Assembly: GCA_009733775.1 (NCBI GenBank)
Contig: WOGZ01000030.1
Location: forward strand, 1 to 64,000
DNA: 64,000 nt
Direction of reading: 5' to 3'
Source: Alectoria sarmentosa
Taxonomy: Eukaryota; Ascomycota; Lecanoromycetes; Lecanorales; Parmeliaceae
Below, piece after piece: positions 11,876-23,872 of the stretch. The position numbers and the translations under genes were made by a program. The notes under the pieces are model-generated. The model was given only the letters and a program-made list of their open reading frames with translations, was not told where the DNA came from and ran no database searches. Numbering within the stretch: position 1 is the stretch's first letter; the number at the start of each line of letters is the position of its first letter.

Positions 11876-13547
11876 TTAATAGGATACTACATACTGCAAC
11901 CCCAGTATCGCCAACATCGCAATTCCAAGGCCGGCCGCCCTCTTCGCAACAGCTGCATTTGTATCCTCGGTCTTTTTCACTTCCTCCCTCTCCGTCATCT
12001 CGACCCTCAACCGCTTCCCCAGCCAATTCTCCGGCTGAATGCTCAAAGGCTTAACAGCAGAGCCGAACGTAACGCACACTTCTGCTCTTCCGATCCTGTT
12101 GATTCCGAGCTTCGCCCCTTTGCTTTTCTTCTTCAGCCTCTTCTTTTGCCCGTCGTCTTTATTCCCATCGTCAGCGTTGGGACGATACGCCACGCAGCTT
12201 GGCCACCCGGCCATCGTCACAACCTCCAAATCCGTATTGCGCCGCCAGTCATCCTCCTCACGATGCTCGGTCTCGTTGAGTATGTGCATACTTTTACTCT
12301 CAAAGAGACTTCCCACGGCTGGGTGGGTTTCCCAGTGGTAGATTACTTTCCGCTCACGGCGCATAGAGAGGGAGAGGGTGGCTGCTTTGAGGAGGATGGC
12401 GAGGAGTTGAGGTTGGAGTTCTGGTGGTGGGGAGTCAGGAAGGAGGGGGGAAAGTAGTCCGATGAAGGAGGCGTGAAGGGCGGTGAGGGAGTGATGGAAG
12501 TTTGGGGGTGACGTGTTGGGGTGGGGGAGGAAGGCGAGGATTTTGTGGGCGCGGCATCTTTGACGGTAGAAGCCTGGCAAGTATATCAGTTTTGGATATT
12601 GTCAACGGCGCAAGGCCAAGGAAGGACAGAAGTACCGTCTCGGTTAACCAACTCCATATCCAACTCCCTCAACTCGCTCAACTGCTCCTTGTCGGCCCCA
12701 AACATCTCATGCCCAAACACGTGCACCTCGAGCATCTTGCCCAGTATACCATACACAAGCTGCGCTCTCTGCTCGTTGAAGACGTCTTCCCATGTTCTTT
12801 TCTGCCCGCAGCAGGATATCCAGTTGGCGTACTCCATCAATTGGGGGCAGGTGTGGGCTAGATGGAGGAGGTTGAGGGATCTCCTGGCTTCGGGGGTGAC
12901 GTCGGAGAAGTAATTCTTGACCCAGGTCCAGGCGAGGGACTTGATTTCGAGATAGCGGGGTTGGAAGTCGGCGTCTGGGTTCGGGACCAGTTTCTGGGGC
13001 TGCTCGATTTGCGTGGTGACCATGTCGGTCTCGTCGTCCTCGGAGGCGATTTCAATCTTGCGCTGTGGGCTTCTCTTGTCTCCACTACCATCCGTGAGGC
13101 GAGGTATCCGCACCACTACTTGAACCGTGTCGCCCAAGATTCGAGTATCTCCTTGAGGTGGTTCTCTAGGAGAGTGACGACTGTCCTGTGTCGGCTCTTG
13201 CCCAGTGAATCGCACTTTTCCCGGTCCACCGGGCGTGGCCTCTACAGCTCATTTTATCAGCTTCGATTGTCAAGTTGTGCCACCAATTAGGAGAACTTAC
13301 TGCCCAATGCAATACTCTCCTGACGTCGCTTGAGGGCTGAAGCGAGACTTTTGGCCGGAATCTCAACAGGAACTCTTCGGTTTGCAGTATCGGAGTGCGA
13401 GAGCTTTCGCGCCTTGGCGGGTGTAGCGTGAACATTGTAGCTCTTTGCTGGTCGTTTGTTGAAAGGCTTGGGATCTTCCTGAGGTTTCTGCCGAGTCCTT
13501 TGTGAGCTTACGATTGTGCTTGTGCGGGCGCTTGTTCTGGTCGCCAT
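11876..13547 (-). CDS. Conserved-looking fungal protein of unknown function, probably tail-anchored
   Basis: Three exons on the minus strand, 13547-13301, 13241-12636 and 12573-11876, give 516 residues in phase. The first ~80 residues are basic and Ser/Thr/Arg-rich. A helical region follows (PRYLEIKSLAWTWVKNYF, then YGILGKMLEVHVFGHEMFGA). After a short splice the chain continues in a Pro-rich stretch, then a lysine-rich patch (KKRLKKKSKGAK). It ends in a hydrophobic tail (GLGIAMLAILGLQYVV) in the last 18 residues, which would suit tail anchoring in an organelle or ER membrane. The two introns have clean gtaagt- and gtactt-type donors. I do not recognise a named domain. Confidence 0.75.
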
Positions 13548-14122
13548 GGAGGTATACTTGGAAGGAGTGCAATGGGCAGATGGCTACTCGCGCGTTGGAC
13601 GTGCATAAGAAGAATCAAAGTGAGGGAGAGTATTTCTTGAAATGCAGTACTCTGCAGATAATGGAAGCCATTCTGCCTGAAAGCGAATGCTGGCGCTTTG
13701 TCTCACCTTGTGTCCGCATGCGGTGGGCTACTATGAGCATATCTAGGACAAAAGAAACCTAGGCATCCTTCCACCATATCGAAAGACGAAGATAGCCCTG
13801 TAATTTTCGGTAGGAGAGAGTAGCATGAAGGTAGGTAGAGCTCAAGGACGATGCATTAAAGCAGGATTTCCGCTTTCGGACTCGGTTCTCAGGCACGCAC
13901 ATCTGGCACAACATCCTCAATCGTAATGCAACCAAATATGCATATCCCATCCCTCATACCTAGATGTGAAGCACCACTCTAAAGATCGCCTACAAATGGG
14001 ATGCGTGTTGAGGTCGAAACTGAGGCCTGATGCGGCGCCAGAAGGCCCTCTTCAGCTGTACTGGCAGACAATTATTCCCTATTCCCTTGAAGCTCCAATT
14101 GGATGATGAAAAAGGGGCTCAC
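13548..14122. other. Intergenic between two minus-strand genes
   Basis: Promoter side of the gene starting at 13547 and 3' side of the RidA gene. No coding sequence or repeat stands out. Confidence 0.4.
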
Positions 14123-14672
14123 CTACAGATGGGCAATCAACTCGATCTCCACATCGGTGCGCATAGGAAGCTCCTTGACAGCTACGCAGGTTCGGCACTA
14201 GAATAGGAGCATTAGCGTATTCGTGTTTCGTTGTACTCATCTGAGTAGATGATTATGGGGGAACTCATGAGGCTACATGCTGGCTTGGGATCCTCAAAGA
14301 AGGTTTCGTAGACTTTATTCATGGCTGCAAAATTGGTCATGTCGGTCAAGAAGACGCCGACGCGGACCACATTCTTCATGCTTGATCCGGCCTCTTCAAG
14401 TACGGCGGAGAGATTCTTGAAGCATTGCGCCTGTGTGTAGATGATCAGCCCTTTGCTGCCGTAACAAAAGAAAACAAAGCATTAGCATTGCTTTTCCATC
14501 CCATGCAGCTTACGGTGCGGTCAGAGATGCCGCCTTGAATCATTGTCTTGGTCTCGGGGTGCATGGCGACCTGACCGGAACAGTAGACCATGCCATTGCA
14601 AACGATGGCTTGTGAATAGACAGGGAGAGGGGGAGGAGCTTTATCCGTCTTGACTACAATTCTGGTAGGCAT
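14123..14672 (-). CDS. RidA/YjgF/Mmf1-family imine deaminase
   Basis: Small enzyme family that hydrolyses reactive enamine/imine intermediates from PLP enzymes. Three exons (14672-14514, 14430-14281, 14197-14123) give 127 residues, the usual length. Seen: N-terminal APPPLPVYSQAIVCNGMVYCSGQV, then GGISDRT, NLSAVLEEAGSSMKNVV, VFLTDMTNFAAMNKVYETFF, and the closing signature RTCVAVKELPMRTDVEIELIA with the conserved Arg. Exon 2 to exon 3 joins in frame, at the right family spacing, only if the intron uses a GC donor (gcatgt). A GT donor four bases on would break phase or delete the RTCVA core. No obvious mitochondrial presequence is seen, so it is probably cytosolic. Confidence 0.9.
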
Positions 14673-15326
14673 GATGAATGTAATAAATATATGGAACTGA
14701 ATGAAATCGGTTATTTAATACCGACAGTCATCAACATCAAACGTGGATAATATCAGTAAGGTATGTAACAATTAATCGTAAGAGGTGCTGGTGGTGCAAA
14801 TATTGGCGAGATATCGATAGCGAGCGGCCCATCTATTTAATTACTTAAGCTTATCAATTCGAACCACAAAATAGAATACATAACACAATAGCACAGTACG
14901 ATCAACATCTTGAGGCATTAATTACGTCCTTCTTCTTCTTCTTCTGAATCGTTAATGCATTTATTTCTAGAGTCTACGAGTAAGTGGGCATCGTCCGTTT
15001 CCTTTCAACCTTGGCAATTGCATGGCAATAACCTCACGGGTGCCAAACTGTCTCTCCTGCAGGCAGCTTAAATGAGAAGAAAGCAGCAAGACAGCTACCA
15101 CGCCTGCAATCCTGCCTCCTCACATGAGGTCATTCAAGTCTTCTTCATAAAGCTCTCGTAGACCATCCGTTGCATCAGCAAGGAAAACCACCCTTCGCCT
15201 TGCGCCAACAACGAGTGTTGAGCTTCCATACGAGCAGTCGGACGTCACGCAAGCCGTGATGGTAGAAGTGGTGGAAGGCGCAGCAAGTTGGGACCAAGGC
15301 CCGTCTCCGGGATCGAGTTGATATTT
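14673..15326. other. Intergenic, RidA promoter and TFIIA gene 3' region
   Basis: AT-rich near 14680-14960 (promoter of the RidA gene), with a short TTC microsatellite at about 14930-14945. No coding sequence is recognised. Confidence 0.4.
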
Positions 15327-17030
15327 CTACCACTCAAATTCACCTTGAGCTCGATGGAAGACGTATCTGCAACCACCATTAGCAGTGAACCTTCTGTTTC
15401 TGGTAAGCTTGCCCGGCCTACTCTTTGCCTCCCGTTGTCAGTACTCCATCCTTCAGCGTGCACTTCCACTTGTTCTTCACGCGTGCCACTTTGTCGTAGG
15501 TGCAGAGCATGATTTGTTGCGGACGTCCATCCTCCGGCTCTTCTTCAATGACATTGTCATCCGGGTCGTCAAGATCAGAATTGATTGCGTCTTCATCATC
15601 ATCATCATCATCGAAAAGCTCATCCTTGATGCCAGTCTTATCGTCGTCCTCGTCCTCGTCATCTCCATCCATTTGCGAGATTCTGGGTACGTACTCAAAG
15701 TCTGATGACTGGGCCGCGGCCAAATCAGAATATGAGCCACGAGGACCAGCTTCCGGGTTGACAGTCTTGCACTTCTTCATCTGAGGCAACTTTGATTGAT
15801 CGGCTAAAGGCATCATCAGGCCTCCACCTTCCATGGAACGGTTCATTTGTTCGACTTGTTGCCGGATGGTCAGGTCTGCTTCGTGAGTCTTGCCGGGATC
15901 CTTCGACGCATCAAGACGCCGCTGAGCAATGTAGCCGTCCCATTCGTCAGCACCATCAGTCTGAGCGTTGTTGACCATAGGCCTCTGTTGGGCATGCTGG
16001 AGATTCTGATACTGTTGCGCCTGCTGACGTCTCTTAAACTCGACCTGTTCCTGTCTCTGTTGATCGGTCATTTGCGGAGGCAGTTGGATATTCATGGGGC
16101 TTCGCTGTGGCTGACCACCAGGAGTCCCCATAGCCGCTTGCGCCTGAAGCTGACTGATTTGTACGTTGGCACCAGCACCAAACTTCTGTTGGAGGTTTGC
16201 AGCTGCTCGTTGCTGAGCAACTGTGTTGCCGTAATTTGGGGGGAGGCCATTAGTCTGAAACCCCTGTTGCTCGTAACCAGGTTCATTCTTGATACGAACC
16301 CCATTAGCTCCATTGCTCTGGGCTGGGGCCGAAGGTGTTGGCACTCCGGAAGAGGGAACCTGCTGTGGACGTGGAATATTTGATGGGACTGTAGGATTTG
16401 CCATTGGCTGAGGTGCTGGCGGAGGCTCCCATGGGAAGCTTCCGACGTGAAGTGCCGAAAGCTTGGTCTGCCATGTCTGTCAATGAAGAAACGTTAGCGA
16501 AGCGACTATTGGAATATCAAAGTAATTGGAGGATCGGTTAGAGTTGCCACTGAGACCTCGGCAACGACTAGGCAGGAAAATGAGGGAAAAAAGAGCGGGG
16601 CAGGGCATAATAAAAATGAGTCAAATGCTCGGCATTCCCCCCAAAAATTAGACAAATTCCGCTTGCCCACCCGCAAAAATCGAACATTGCCATCTCTTGG
16701 ATAAAGTGAAACTTAACGCAGCAACGATGCATGAGCTGCTGCCCGCGACGAATTCATATATGCTGCACATGGATCGACCATGACGACCATAACACATAGC
16801 ATAAAGGGAAAAGACCGACCTTTCTCAAATCATCCAGCGTCTGCTGATTGACTCCATCCTCTTCGAAGGTAGTTTGGCAGTTCTCGATCACATCGTCCAT
16901 AATACGCTGGTACACGGTACCCTGTGGTGAGCAGTTTTGCTTTCAGCATCTGCTTGCCATCAAAGGAATGGGGTCTGGGGCTGCTAGGAGAGTCTGGCAA
17001 GAGCAGACTGACCACAAGCTGGTTCGACAT
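15327..17030 (-). CDS. TOA1: TFIIA large (alpha/beta) subunit, Toa1 homologue
   Basis: General transcription factor that stabilises TBP on promoters. Four exons, 17030-17013, 16921-16820, 16476-15422 and 15366-15327, give 404 residues in phase. The N-terminal four-helix-bundle part is clear: MSNQLVGTVYQRIMDDVIEN, then EEDGVNQQTLDDLRKTWQTKL. The long middle is Gln/Pro/Asn-rich, followed by the usual acidic block (runs of D and E at about residues 315-345, encoded by tandem GAT codons). The C-terminal beta-barrel closes with IMLCTYDKVARVKNKWKC, then GVLTTGGKEYVFHRAQGEFEW. The first exon is only 18 bases. Confidence 0.95.
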
Positions 17031-17658
17031 CCTGCCGATGACCCAACGAGACTCTGCAAGAAAGCTGGGGTAGATGCGACGGCGAGGACAAGTATAGGTG
17101 CTGCCCTAGTGATGGGGAAGAGGCGGTTGATCCGTGTCTTAGTGACGCAAAGGTGGTGGTCTTGCTCTGCGGCCGCGTCTCGCAGACACTCGACTTGACT
17201 TCAGTCTTTCATTCTTAGACCGTCTCTTTCCCTTTCAGCTATTGTATGTCCTGTTCTTGTCGTCGTCGATCGCGGGGTAGGTATCACCACTCTGATCACT
17301 GTGATGGTTGTAATAGTTGAGTTTGGATTGGCGAGAATTATTGAGAGGTGTAGGGTATGCCAAGACCGCTTACATAATCATTCACTTTGGCAACATGCAT
17401 TTTCAGAGTGTCCATCATCAATTTCAATTCTTATAAGCTGCAAAGATTATGAATGAATGAGGGTTATTGGTCGACTTCTAATGTGAAAAATGATCTGTTA
17501 GGCTTGCCGCATACTGAAGTAATATGCATCATCCATACCACTGCCCGGAAAGTCCTGACTCCCTCGTTCAAAACAATCTAAAGCGACAAGACCGTGCATA
17601 AGAAGACATGGCATCAACAGAGATGAACCTCAAATCGCCACAACAAGACTTGTGAGGT
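17031..17658. other. Intergenic between TOA1 and CDC20 homologues
   Basis: Holds the TFIIA gene promoter (right of 17030) and the Cdc20 gene 3' end. No gene is seen. Confidence 0.4.
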
Positions 17659-19566
17659 CTATCGTATTGTCATCTGCTTCACCATGTCACCTCCTTTGCC
17701 GGTCACGCCACCTTCCCTAGACATCGCTGAAGCAGAGCCAGGCTTCTTCTCGAATATCTTCCAGAACTTGAGACTCTCGTCCGCAGCTAGGTTCGACCAT
17801 TAGTTATGGCCTTATCACTCCAACAAGACTATTCAGCACTTACCAGCTGTTGCCAGCATTTGGCCATCGGGGCTTAAGCAGCTATGAAGAACTCTCGTTT
17901 CATGTGCCGGTATCTCCACATTCCGGACCAAGGTTGGGTAGCTCCATATGCTGAGGGAGTTATCTGGGAAGCCACTGGAGCTGACGATTTCCTTGTAGTG
18001 ATTACTCCAGCGAAGACTTGTCACTTGTGAACCGGTATCAATGCTATTTGTCCGGGCACCTGTTGTTGTGTTCCAGAAATGAATGTGCCTGTCATAAGAG
18101 CCTCCACCAGTAGCGAGCAGGTTTGGCTGCCATGGGCACCAGCTCAGAGCTTTGACTGCCGCACGGTGATTTGTCTTCTGAAATTTAGGTGCACCCAGAG
18201 ACCGAGCATCCCAGATAAAAACGAGATTGTCATTGCCGCCAGTGGCAAGCTGGGCACCATCCGCTCTCCACTCAAGACCACAGACCTCTGATGTGTGGGA
18301 GACAAGTTCCGCAACCTTGTGTTGGGCAACGCGGACATCGTGGTTGTAGACCAAGCCACTTCTTGCGCCTGTCGACAGGATGTGCTTGTTCCAGCCCATG
18401 ACTCCAACGCGTGTGTCATGGCCGTGCATACTCCGAAGTTTGGTGCCTTCTTCCACATCCCAGATCTGGACCTCGCCTGAGCCAAGACCAACCCCAACAT
18501 AAGCACCGTCTCCACTCCATTTGACGCTGCTGACATAGGTGTCTGCCGCGGTCTCCAGCAAGCAGCTGACTGTGCCAGATTCAGCAGACCAGACGTAGAC
18601 GTTACGCTCGAGCCCAATTGCTACTTGGTTGCCGGAACTCCAGTCCAGAAGGTTGAGGTAGTAGTCATCGACGAGACCAGGGGCGTCTAAGACTCGCTCA
18701 GGGGCAGTAAGCACTCTTCGTCGGAATTGTGCAGAAGCTGCATTGGCAGTTTTAAGGGGACGATTGTACTGCGACCGAAGATCTATTGGCTTCGATGACT
18801 CCGGTGGTGCAGGCTTGAAGGAGAGAATGCGGGTATTAAGTGAAACACCACATGCAGTTGCCAACGACGATTCGTACGCTAGGGTATCTGGAGCAGGTTT
18901 GGTGTACGAGGAAGTGTCGTCACTATCCTCTAAATTGAGCCCCTCAAGCGCTGCTGTGGCATCATCATCCGCAGCGAGACCACCAAGATCAAATGCACTA
19001 ACAGCATTCGCCAGGACCGTTGAGCCCTCACCGTTGCTAGTCTTTGGGCGTTGGCTCTCATCAAGTTTACCAGAACCGGCTGTGACTATGCCCTCGCTTG
19101 CATTTCTATTGGGAATGAAGCGATCTCCAGCTTCAAGGCGGATCGTAGTCTTGCCTGATCTCGTGCGAAGTGGACCTTTCCTTCGGCTGGCACTCTTTGA
19201 CGGCGTCTGCGAAGCAGTTGTCCCGGTCCCGGTCAACGTCCAGTCCGAGACACCAAGCTCGAGATGCTTGGGGGACTTCTTGGCTTTGGCGATGTTTGAC
19301 TTTGGTGAGTCTCGGTAAGCAGTCCTAGACGTTGATCTCGAAAGGTATGAAGTCACGTTGCCATATGCTGACTGAGAGACTATGCGAGTCGACTCTGTTG
19401 TCTGGCGAGGAGGTGTGAAGGGGGATGGAGTGTTTGAGACATTGGTGACGAGGCTTGTTGTTCTCGTGCGCGGCGACGGTGTGAGTGGTATACGTCCGCC
19501 AGCTGTGCGTGTGGAGAAAATTCCGTGGTGGCTCTTTAGTGGGGTTGACACCAAAGCGGTCGCCAT
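17659..19566 (-). CDS. CDC20: Cdc20/Fizzy APC/C activator
   Basis: WD40 substrate adaptor that activates the anaphase-promoting complex. Two exons (19566-17844, 17786-17659) give 616 residues. The N-terminal third is disordered and Ser/Thr/Pro-rich and carries the C-box-like GDRFIPNR. The linker RVLDAPGLVDDYYLNLLDWS opens the propeller, and seven WD-type blades follow, for example SGEVQIWD, DNLVFIWDARS and RHIHFWN. The last exon ends DESLKFWKIF...MTIR, with the C-terminal Ile-Arg tail that docks on APC/C. The RVLDAP signature and the C-box favour Cdc20 over Cdh1. Length exceeds yeast Cdc20 because of the N-terminal extension. Confidence 0.93.
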
Positions 19567-20287
19567 TGTGAAGGATCAATAGTAAGATCGAATGGACAAA
19601 TTAATGTATCGATCGATGTTGCTGTGAAGAAGACCAGTGGTCCTCAGGTTAGTGATAGTTCAATTGACCTGCGAGAGGTTGTCGAGTGTCGCAGTTGATG
19701 TTCCGGGCTCGTACAGATGCCAAGAGTCTCAAGTAAATGGATCCTGGATATATTAGTTACTAGTCGATGTTGTGTAGCCGGAAAGAATGCTGTCAATTGG
19801 GTTCCTTAGCAGAGAAGCTCTTGCAATCGGTGGGTCGAGCAGATCAAGAATGTTGAAATGGTCTAATGGATTGTAGAGGTGTCTCGTGCGTAAGGTAACG
19901 ATGTTTGCAATAAATGCAGAGAGTTGGAGATTGGGAGATGTGCGGAGAGAGGAGGATGGTGAAGGAGAGAACAGGAAGTTTATAGTCTCGGCATAAACAT
20001 AGCAAGTGCAATCGCGCTAGCGCTGTTGCCCGGCGACCGGGAATTGTTATTGGGGTCAAGGAGCCTCGCTACGCTCAGCCCTATGAGGCGTCGATCATCC
20101 GTCATCATTGCCTGGGTGCCTGGGACTTTAATTCAAACCTCCGAGGGATGTGGTACAGTACAGTACAGCGTACAGCGATAATTATTGCAGACAAAATCAT
20201 GCATTCCACCCCGTTCATGTCGGAACTTCCATTCTGTAATTAGGGACTACTATTGCTGAATACCCATACGTCCTCTATGCGATTGAG
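19567..20287. other. Divergent promoter region, CDC20 homologue and kelch/BTB gene
   Basis: A shared 721-base region lies between head-to-head genes. Short palindromic tacagtacag motifs near 20155-20170. No gene is recognised. Confidence 0.45.
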
Positions 20288-22696
20288 ATGTACAGTATCA
20301 TCAATTCAAACATGAATCAGCAGCCAAGTGGAACAAGCTCTGGCTTCCAACAAGCACAAGCACAAGCACAAGCTTATTCGGGCGTTTGGAATGGCATTGT
20401 TCACGGAGCAAGGGCGCCAGCTTCAGTCGCATCTTCGTCAAACAACACCTACCTGTTGCCCGCCAGTCCGTCCAAAAGAGCGCGAATGTCAAAAGAAAGC
20501 TACAAGCCTAAAGTCTCAAGGACCTGTGGGCAAAGGCCCGCTTGCTTGGTCAATGCTTCCGTGACCTATTGTGGAAACAATCAAATCTATGCATTCGGGG
20601 GCTTCGATCAATATACTGATGAAGGTAACGGTCCTCATCAATTTTGATTCGCCCGCTTGGGCTTCAGCCAAAAACGGAATTGACATGCAGACAGTCTACA
20701 ACCATGTCCTGAGACTAGACCTGCACACGCTGCAATGGACACTTGTAGACAATTATGGAGATATACCAGGCGTGCGGATGGGTAAACAGAAAGACGCTAG
20801 ACCTTTGATATGCATTAGCTAATTCATAGGTCAGGTCATACCGCTTGCCTTTGGCAGGGTTCAAAGCTTCTGGTCTACGGCGGTGAGAACGAACATCGGG
20901 AGTATCTTTCCGACGTCGTTATATACGATCTCGCAACTTCTCATTGGACTCAGCCCGAAATAAAAGGTCCCATACCAAAAGGCCGAGCAAGACATGCCGC
21001 AGCGGTCTACGATGACAAGCTTTTCGTTGTTGGAGGTCTAGCTGGTATGGAAACCTACACACTAGATGAGATATGCTACCTCGACCTCAAGACATGGACC
21101 TGGTCTAGATCTTGGACCTTCGTCGCTCGCTTCGACCATTCCACGTGGATATGGGGAGGCCGCATATGGGTCTTTGGCGGTCTAGGGCCTGACATGGAGC
21201 GTACCGGCGAACTATGGTCACTAGATCTGAAGAACAGCCCTGCCTTCAAATCGGTCCCCGCGCACAGTACTCCTGAATCCACAACGGAGAGAGTAGGGCC
21301 GAGCCCACGTTCGCATTTCGGCCAACACCCTTCACCACAGCATGTCACAGGAGGAAGCGGTAGCTATACTGCTAATTCAAGTAGCGTGCAGGTTCGCAGC
21401 TCCAATCTTGTCGCTAAGCCCGCTGCCCCAGGAGCGATGACGTCCACGAAATTTGTCTCAGGCCCAAATGTTCCATCTCCGGCCCTGGGAACGCATTTCT
21501 ACGTCTATTCTTCTGGCGCTCTCCTGGACTTCGTTACTCTAGCGGGCACTATCCGTCCATCAGAATGTAATCTTTCAGCTCTCGAGCTCGGTACTCAACA
21601 ATGGCAACGACTCGCCGAAGGATCAGAGATTTTTGACCCTTCTTATCGTTGGCACTACTGCGCCGTAAACGAGGAAGGAACAACGGCCTGGCTCCTAGGA
21701 TGTGCAATGGAGCCTTCGGAGAATGGTACTGCAAGCCTCGAAGAGTACCTGAGCGATGTACTGGCAATAGACCTTCGCGAATTCGGCTTGCTTGGCAGTG
21801 AGTCGACATGGGAGCCTAGTGTAGAGAGTTCCAGATTGCCTGCTTCTGACACACACACCACCTCACACATGAGCAGCCTTGGTTCAGATCTCGCGTCCAT
21901 GTTTGATCACGTGCCAGAGGCAAGTGGTAGCGACTTTATCATCACTGCGAATAACGACGATCAAGCGGATGACGACAACGTATCGGCAGCCTCTTCAGTT
22001 ACGACTACAGACGCGTCTCAGACGCCGCATTTCTTGAATGCTTCGGACTCGACTTCCATTCCCATCCAGGTGCATAAGCTGATCTTGCAAGCTCGCTGGC
22101 CGCACTTTAACCGAGTCTATAAGTCGCAAATGTCGGAATTCCATACGAAAAAGATGCACATTCAAGAGCCCTACAGCGTTGTCCGAGCCTTTCTCTATTA
22201 TCTCTATACTGACAGCATTGACAAGCATCCCGAATACTGTCCAGATCTCCGAGAAGTTGCTGGCCTGCTTGTTATGTCGGATGTCTACGACATGCCAGAG
22301 CTGCGTCTACATTGCGTGCGTCGGCTCAGTCGAGAATTAGATGTCGAGCATGCAGCGGTGGTGTGGGAGCGGGCAGGAACGGCGAAAGAGGAGTGGCTTC
22401 GACGACGTGCGGCCAACTACTGTCTAACCCATTGGGGACGCGTAGTGAGGACGGAGGGCTTCCGAAGTTTGAGTCGACATAGCATGATGGAGTTATGTGA
22501 GGTGATCGATGTTGACGGTAGGGTGGTTGGAGGGGAGGAACTTGAGGTGGTGGGAGGTCTCGGAGGTGGTAAGGTTGGTGTTGGTGGATCTGGCAGTGAG
22601 CTGGCAAGACGAAGAGCCAGAGCACAGAGAGGTCACGTGGCTGATGAACTGGATGATAGCGAAATGCAAGAAGACGAGGGTATGGAATTGAACTGA
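20288..22696 (+). CDS. Kelch-repeat / BTB protein (Ral2-like)
   Basis: Three exons, 20288-20624, 20668-20781 and 20835-22696, give 770 residues. An N-terminal Gln/Ala repeat comes from tandem CAAGCA codons. Kelch-type blades follow: IYAFGGFDQYTDE, HVLRLDLHTLQWTLV, RMGHTACLWQGSKLLVYGG, YDLATSHWTQPE, RARHAAAVYDDKLFVVGGL and STWIWGGRIWVFGG. A low-complexity linker leads to a C-terminal BTB-like domain (VHKLILQARWPHFNRVYKS, EPYSVVRAFLYYLYTD, VAGLLVMSDVYDMPELRLHC). Kelch plus BTB in this order resembles fission-yeast Ral2, a Ras-pathway protein, but orthology is not proven. The first intron would be only 43 bases, so that boundary is the least certain. Confidence 0.85.
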
Positions 22697-23872
22697 AGTG
22701 AAGGGAAGCAGTTTCGGAAGAGTAGGATGTTGGTGATTCCTGTATGTCATCAGAGTTGAAGCATGAGAGGATTGATTTTGCATGGCAATGGCTACAAAGA
22801 GGAGGTAGAGTTCTGTGATGGACAATTGTAAGATAGGTATGATGAAGAATGTAGGTTGGTACGAGTAGATGAAGGTTTCGACATTTGATGATGATGCAAG
22901 CCGGAGAATAATCAAGTCGAGTAGAGGGTTGCATATCCGCTTATGTGCAGCATTTTCGGGTGATAAAGTACTTTACCGTAGTGACATCTAAGAATTAACG
23001 GTCTTTGATTGGCTAACGACTAATGGCTAACGGCTAACGGCTAATGGCTAATGGCTAATGGCTAACGGTAGGTATTGATTCATGTGGGACTGGTGGGGAC
23101 ACTAGACACAGCCTTACCTTATATTAGTAAGCCCCCCCTGAGGAAAGACCCCGTTGGAAAAAAGCCCTTTCCTAATCGAGTCTAATCAGCGCCTCCTCTT
23201 TGAGGGAGTGAGGCAGGTACTCTAAAGTAGGAGGCAAAGACAAAGAGAAACGTTTCTGACATGGCCTTCTACGTACTTCTCACAACGACAACTTGAACGC
23301 TCATCCTACCAGCAGCAATAAAATACAATACAATACATCACAATACAATACATCACAATACAATAAAATCAAGAACCAAACCCCCTCAAAACATTAAACC
23401 GACATCTCACTTCAACGACTGCTTTTCCACTCCCTTCGACCTTGGACATTGCATGGGACTGCCAAGTCTTCTTTCTACTTACCTTATCCTTTGCCTCAGC
23501 CCTCCAACTCCAACCCGCTTCACATCCACACATCCACCCAACCCTCCACTGCCGCAGTCTTGCACAATAATAGCCAAATACAAGACAGCAAGTCGACCTT
23601 GATTTACGAGGTCAATTCAATAAGATACTCGGGGAGCGCGTTGACGTGGAATCTTCTTACCATTCTTGACGGGGCTTCTTGCTCTCATCGATCCCGAGCA
23701 GACTCTGACCAGAGTATCCACACCTATCCCTCTCAGCTTGCTGCCATCATCCGCCAAAATTCCGGGCCACGAGGCGACAGCTTCCCTCCTCGGGAGAGCG
23801 TACGCTGGTGGCTACCATCACCGCGAAGGCTTTGCGACCCACATCGCCGGCGGTGGTCAGGCGAGATCGAAG
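22697..23872. other. Intergenic with a 7-bp and a 5-bp microsatellite
   Basis: About seven tandem ggctaay units (y = c or t) lie at 23010-23067. AT-rich acaat arrays lie at 23318-23375. The rest is presumably the leader and promoter of the UPF0658 gene. Confidence 0.6.

Noticed and set aside
15500..15740. Serine-rich plus-strand frame
   Set aside because: Antisense of the acidic GAT-repeat region of the TFIIA subunit.
22326..22934. 202-codon minus-strand frame
   Set aside because: Antisense to the kelch/BTB coding exon and its 3' region; no family resemblance.
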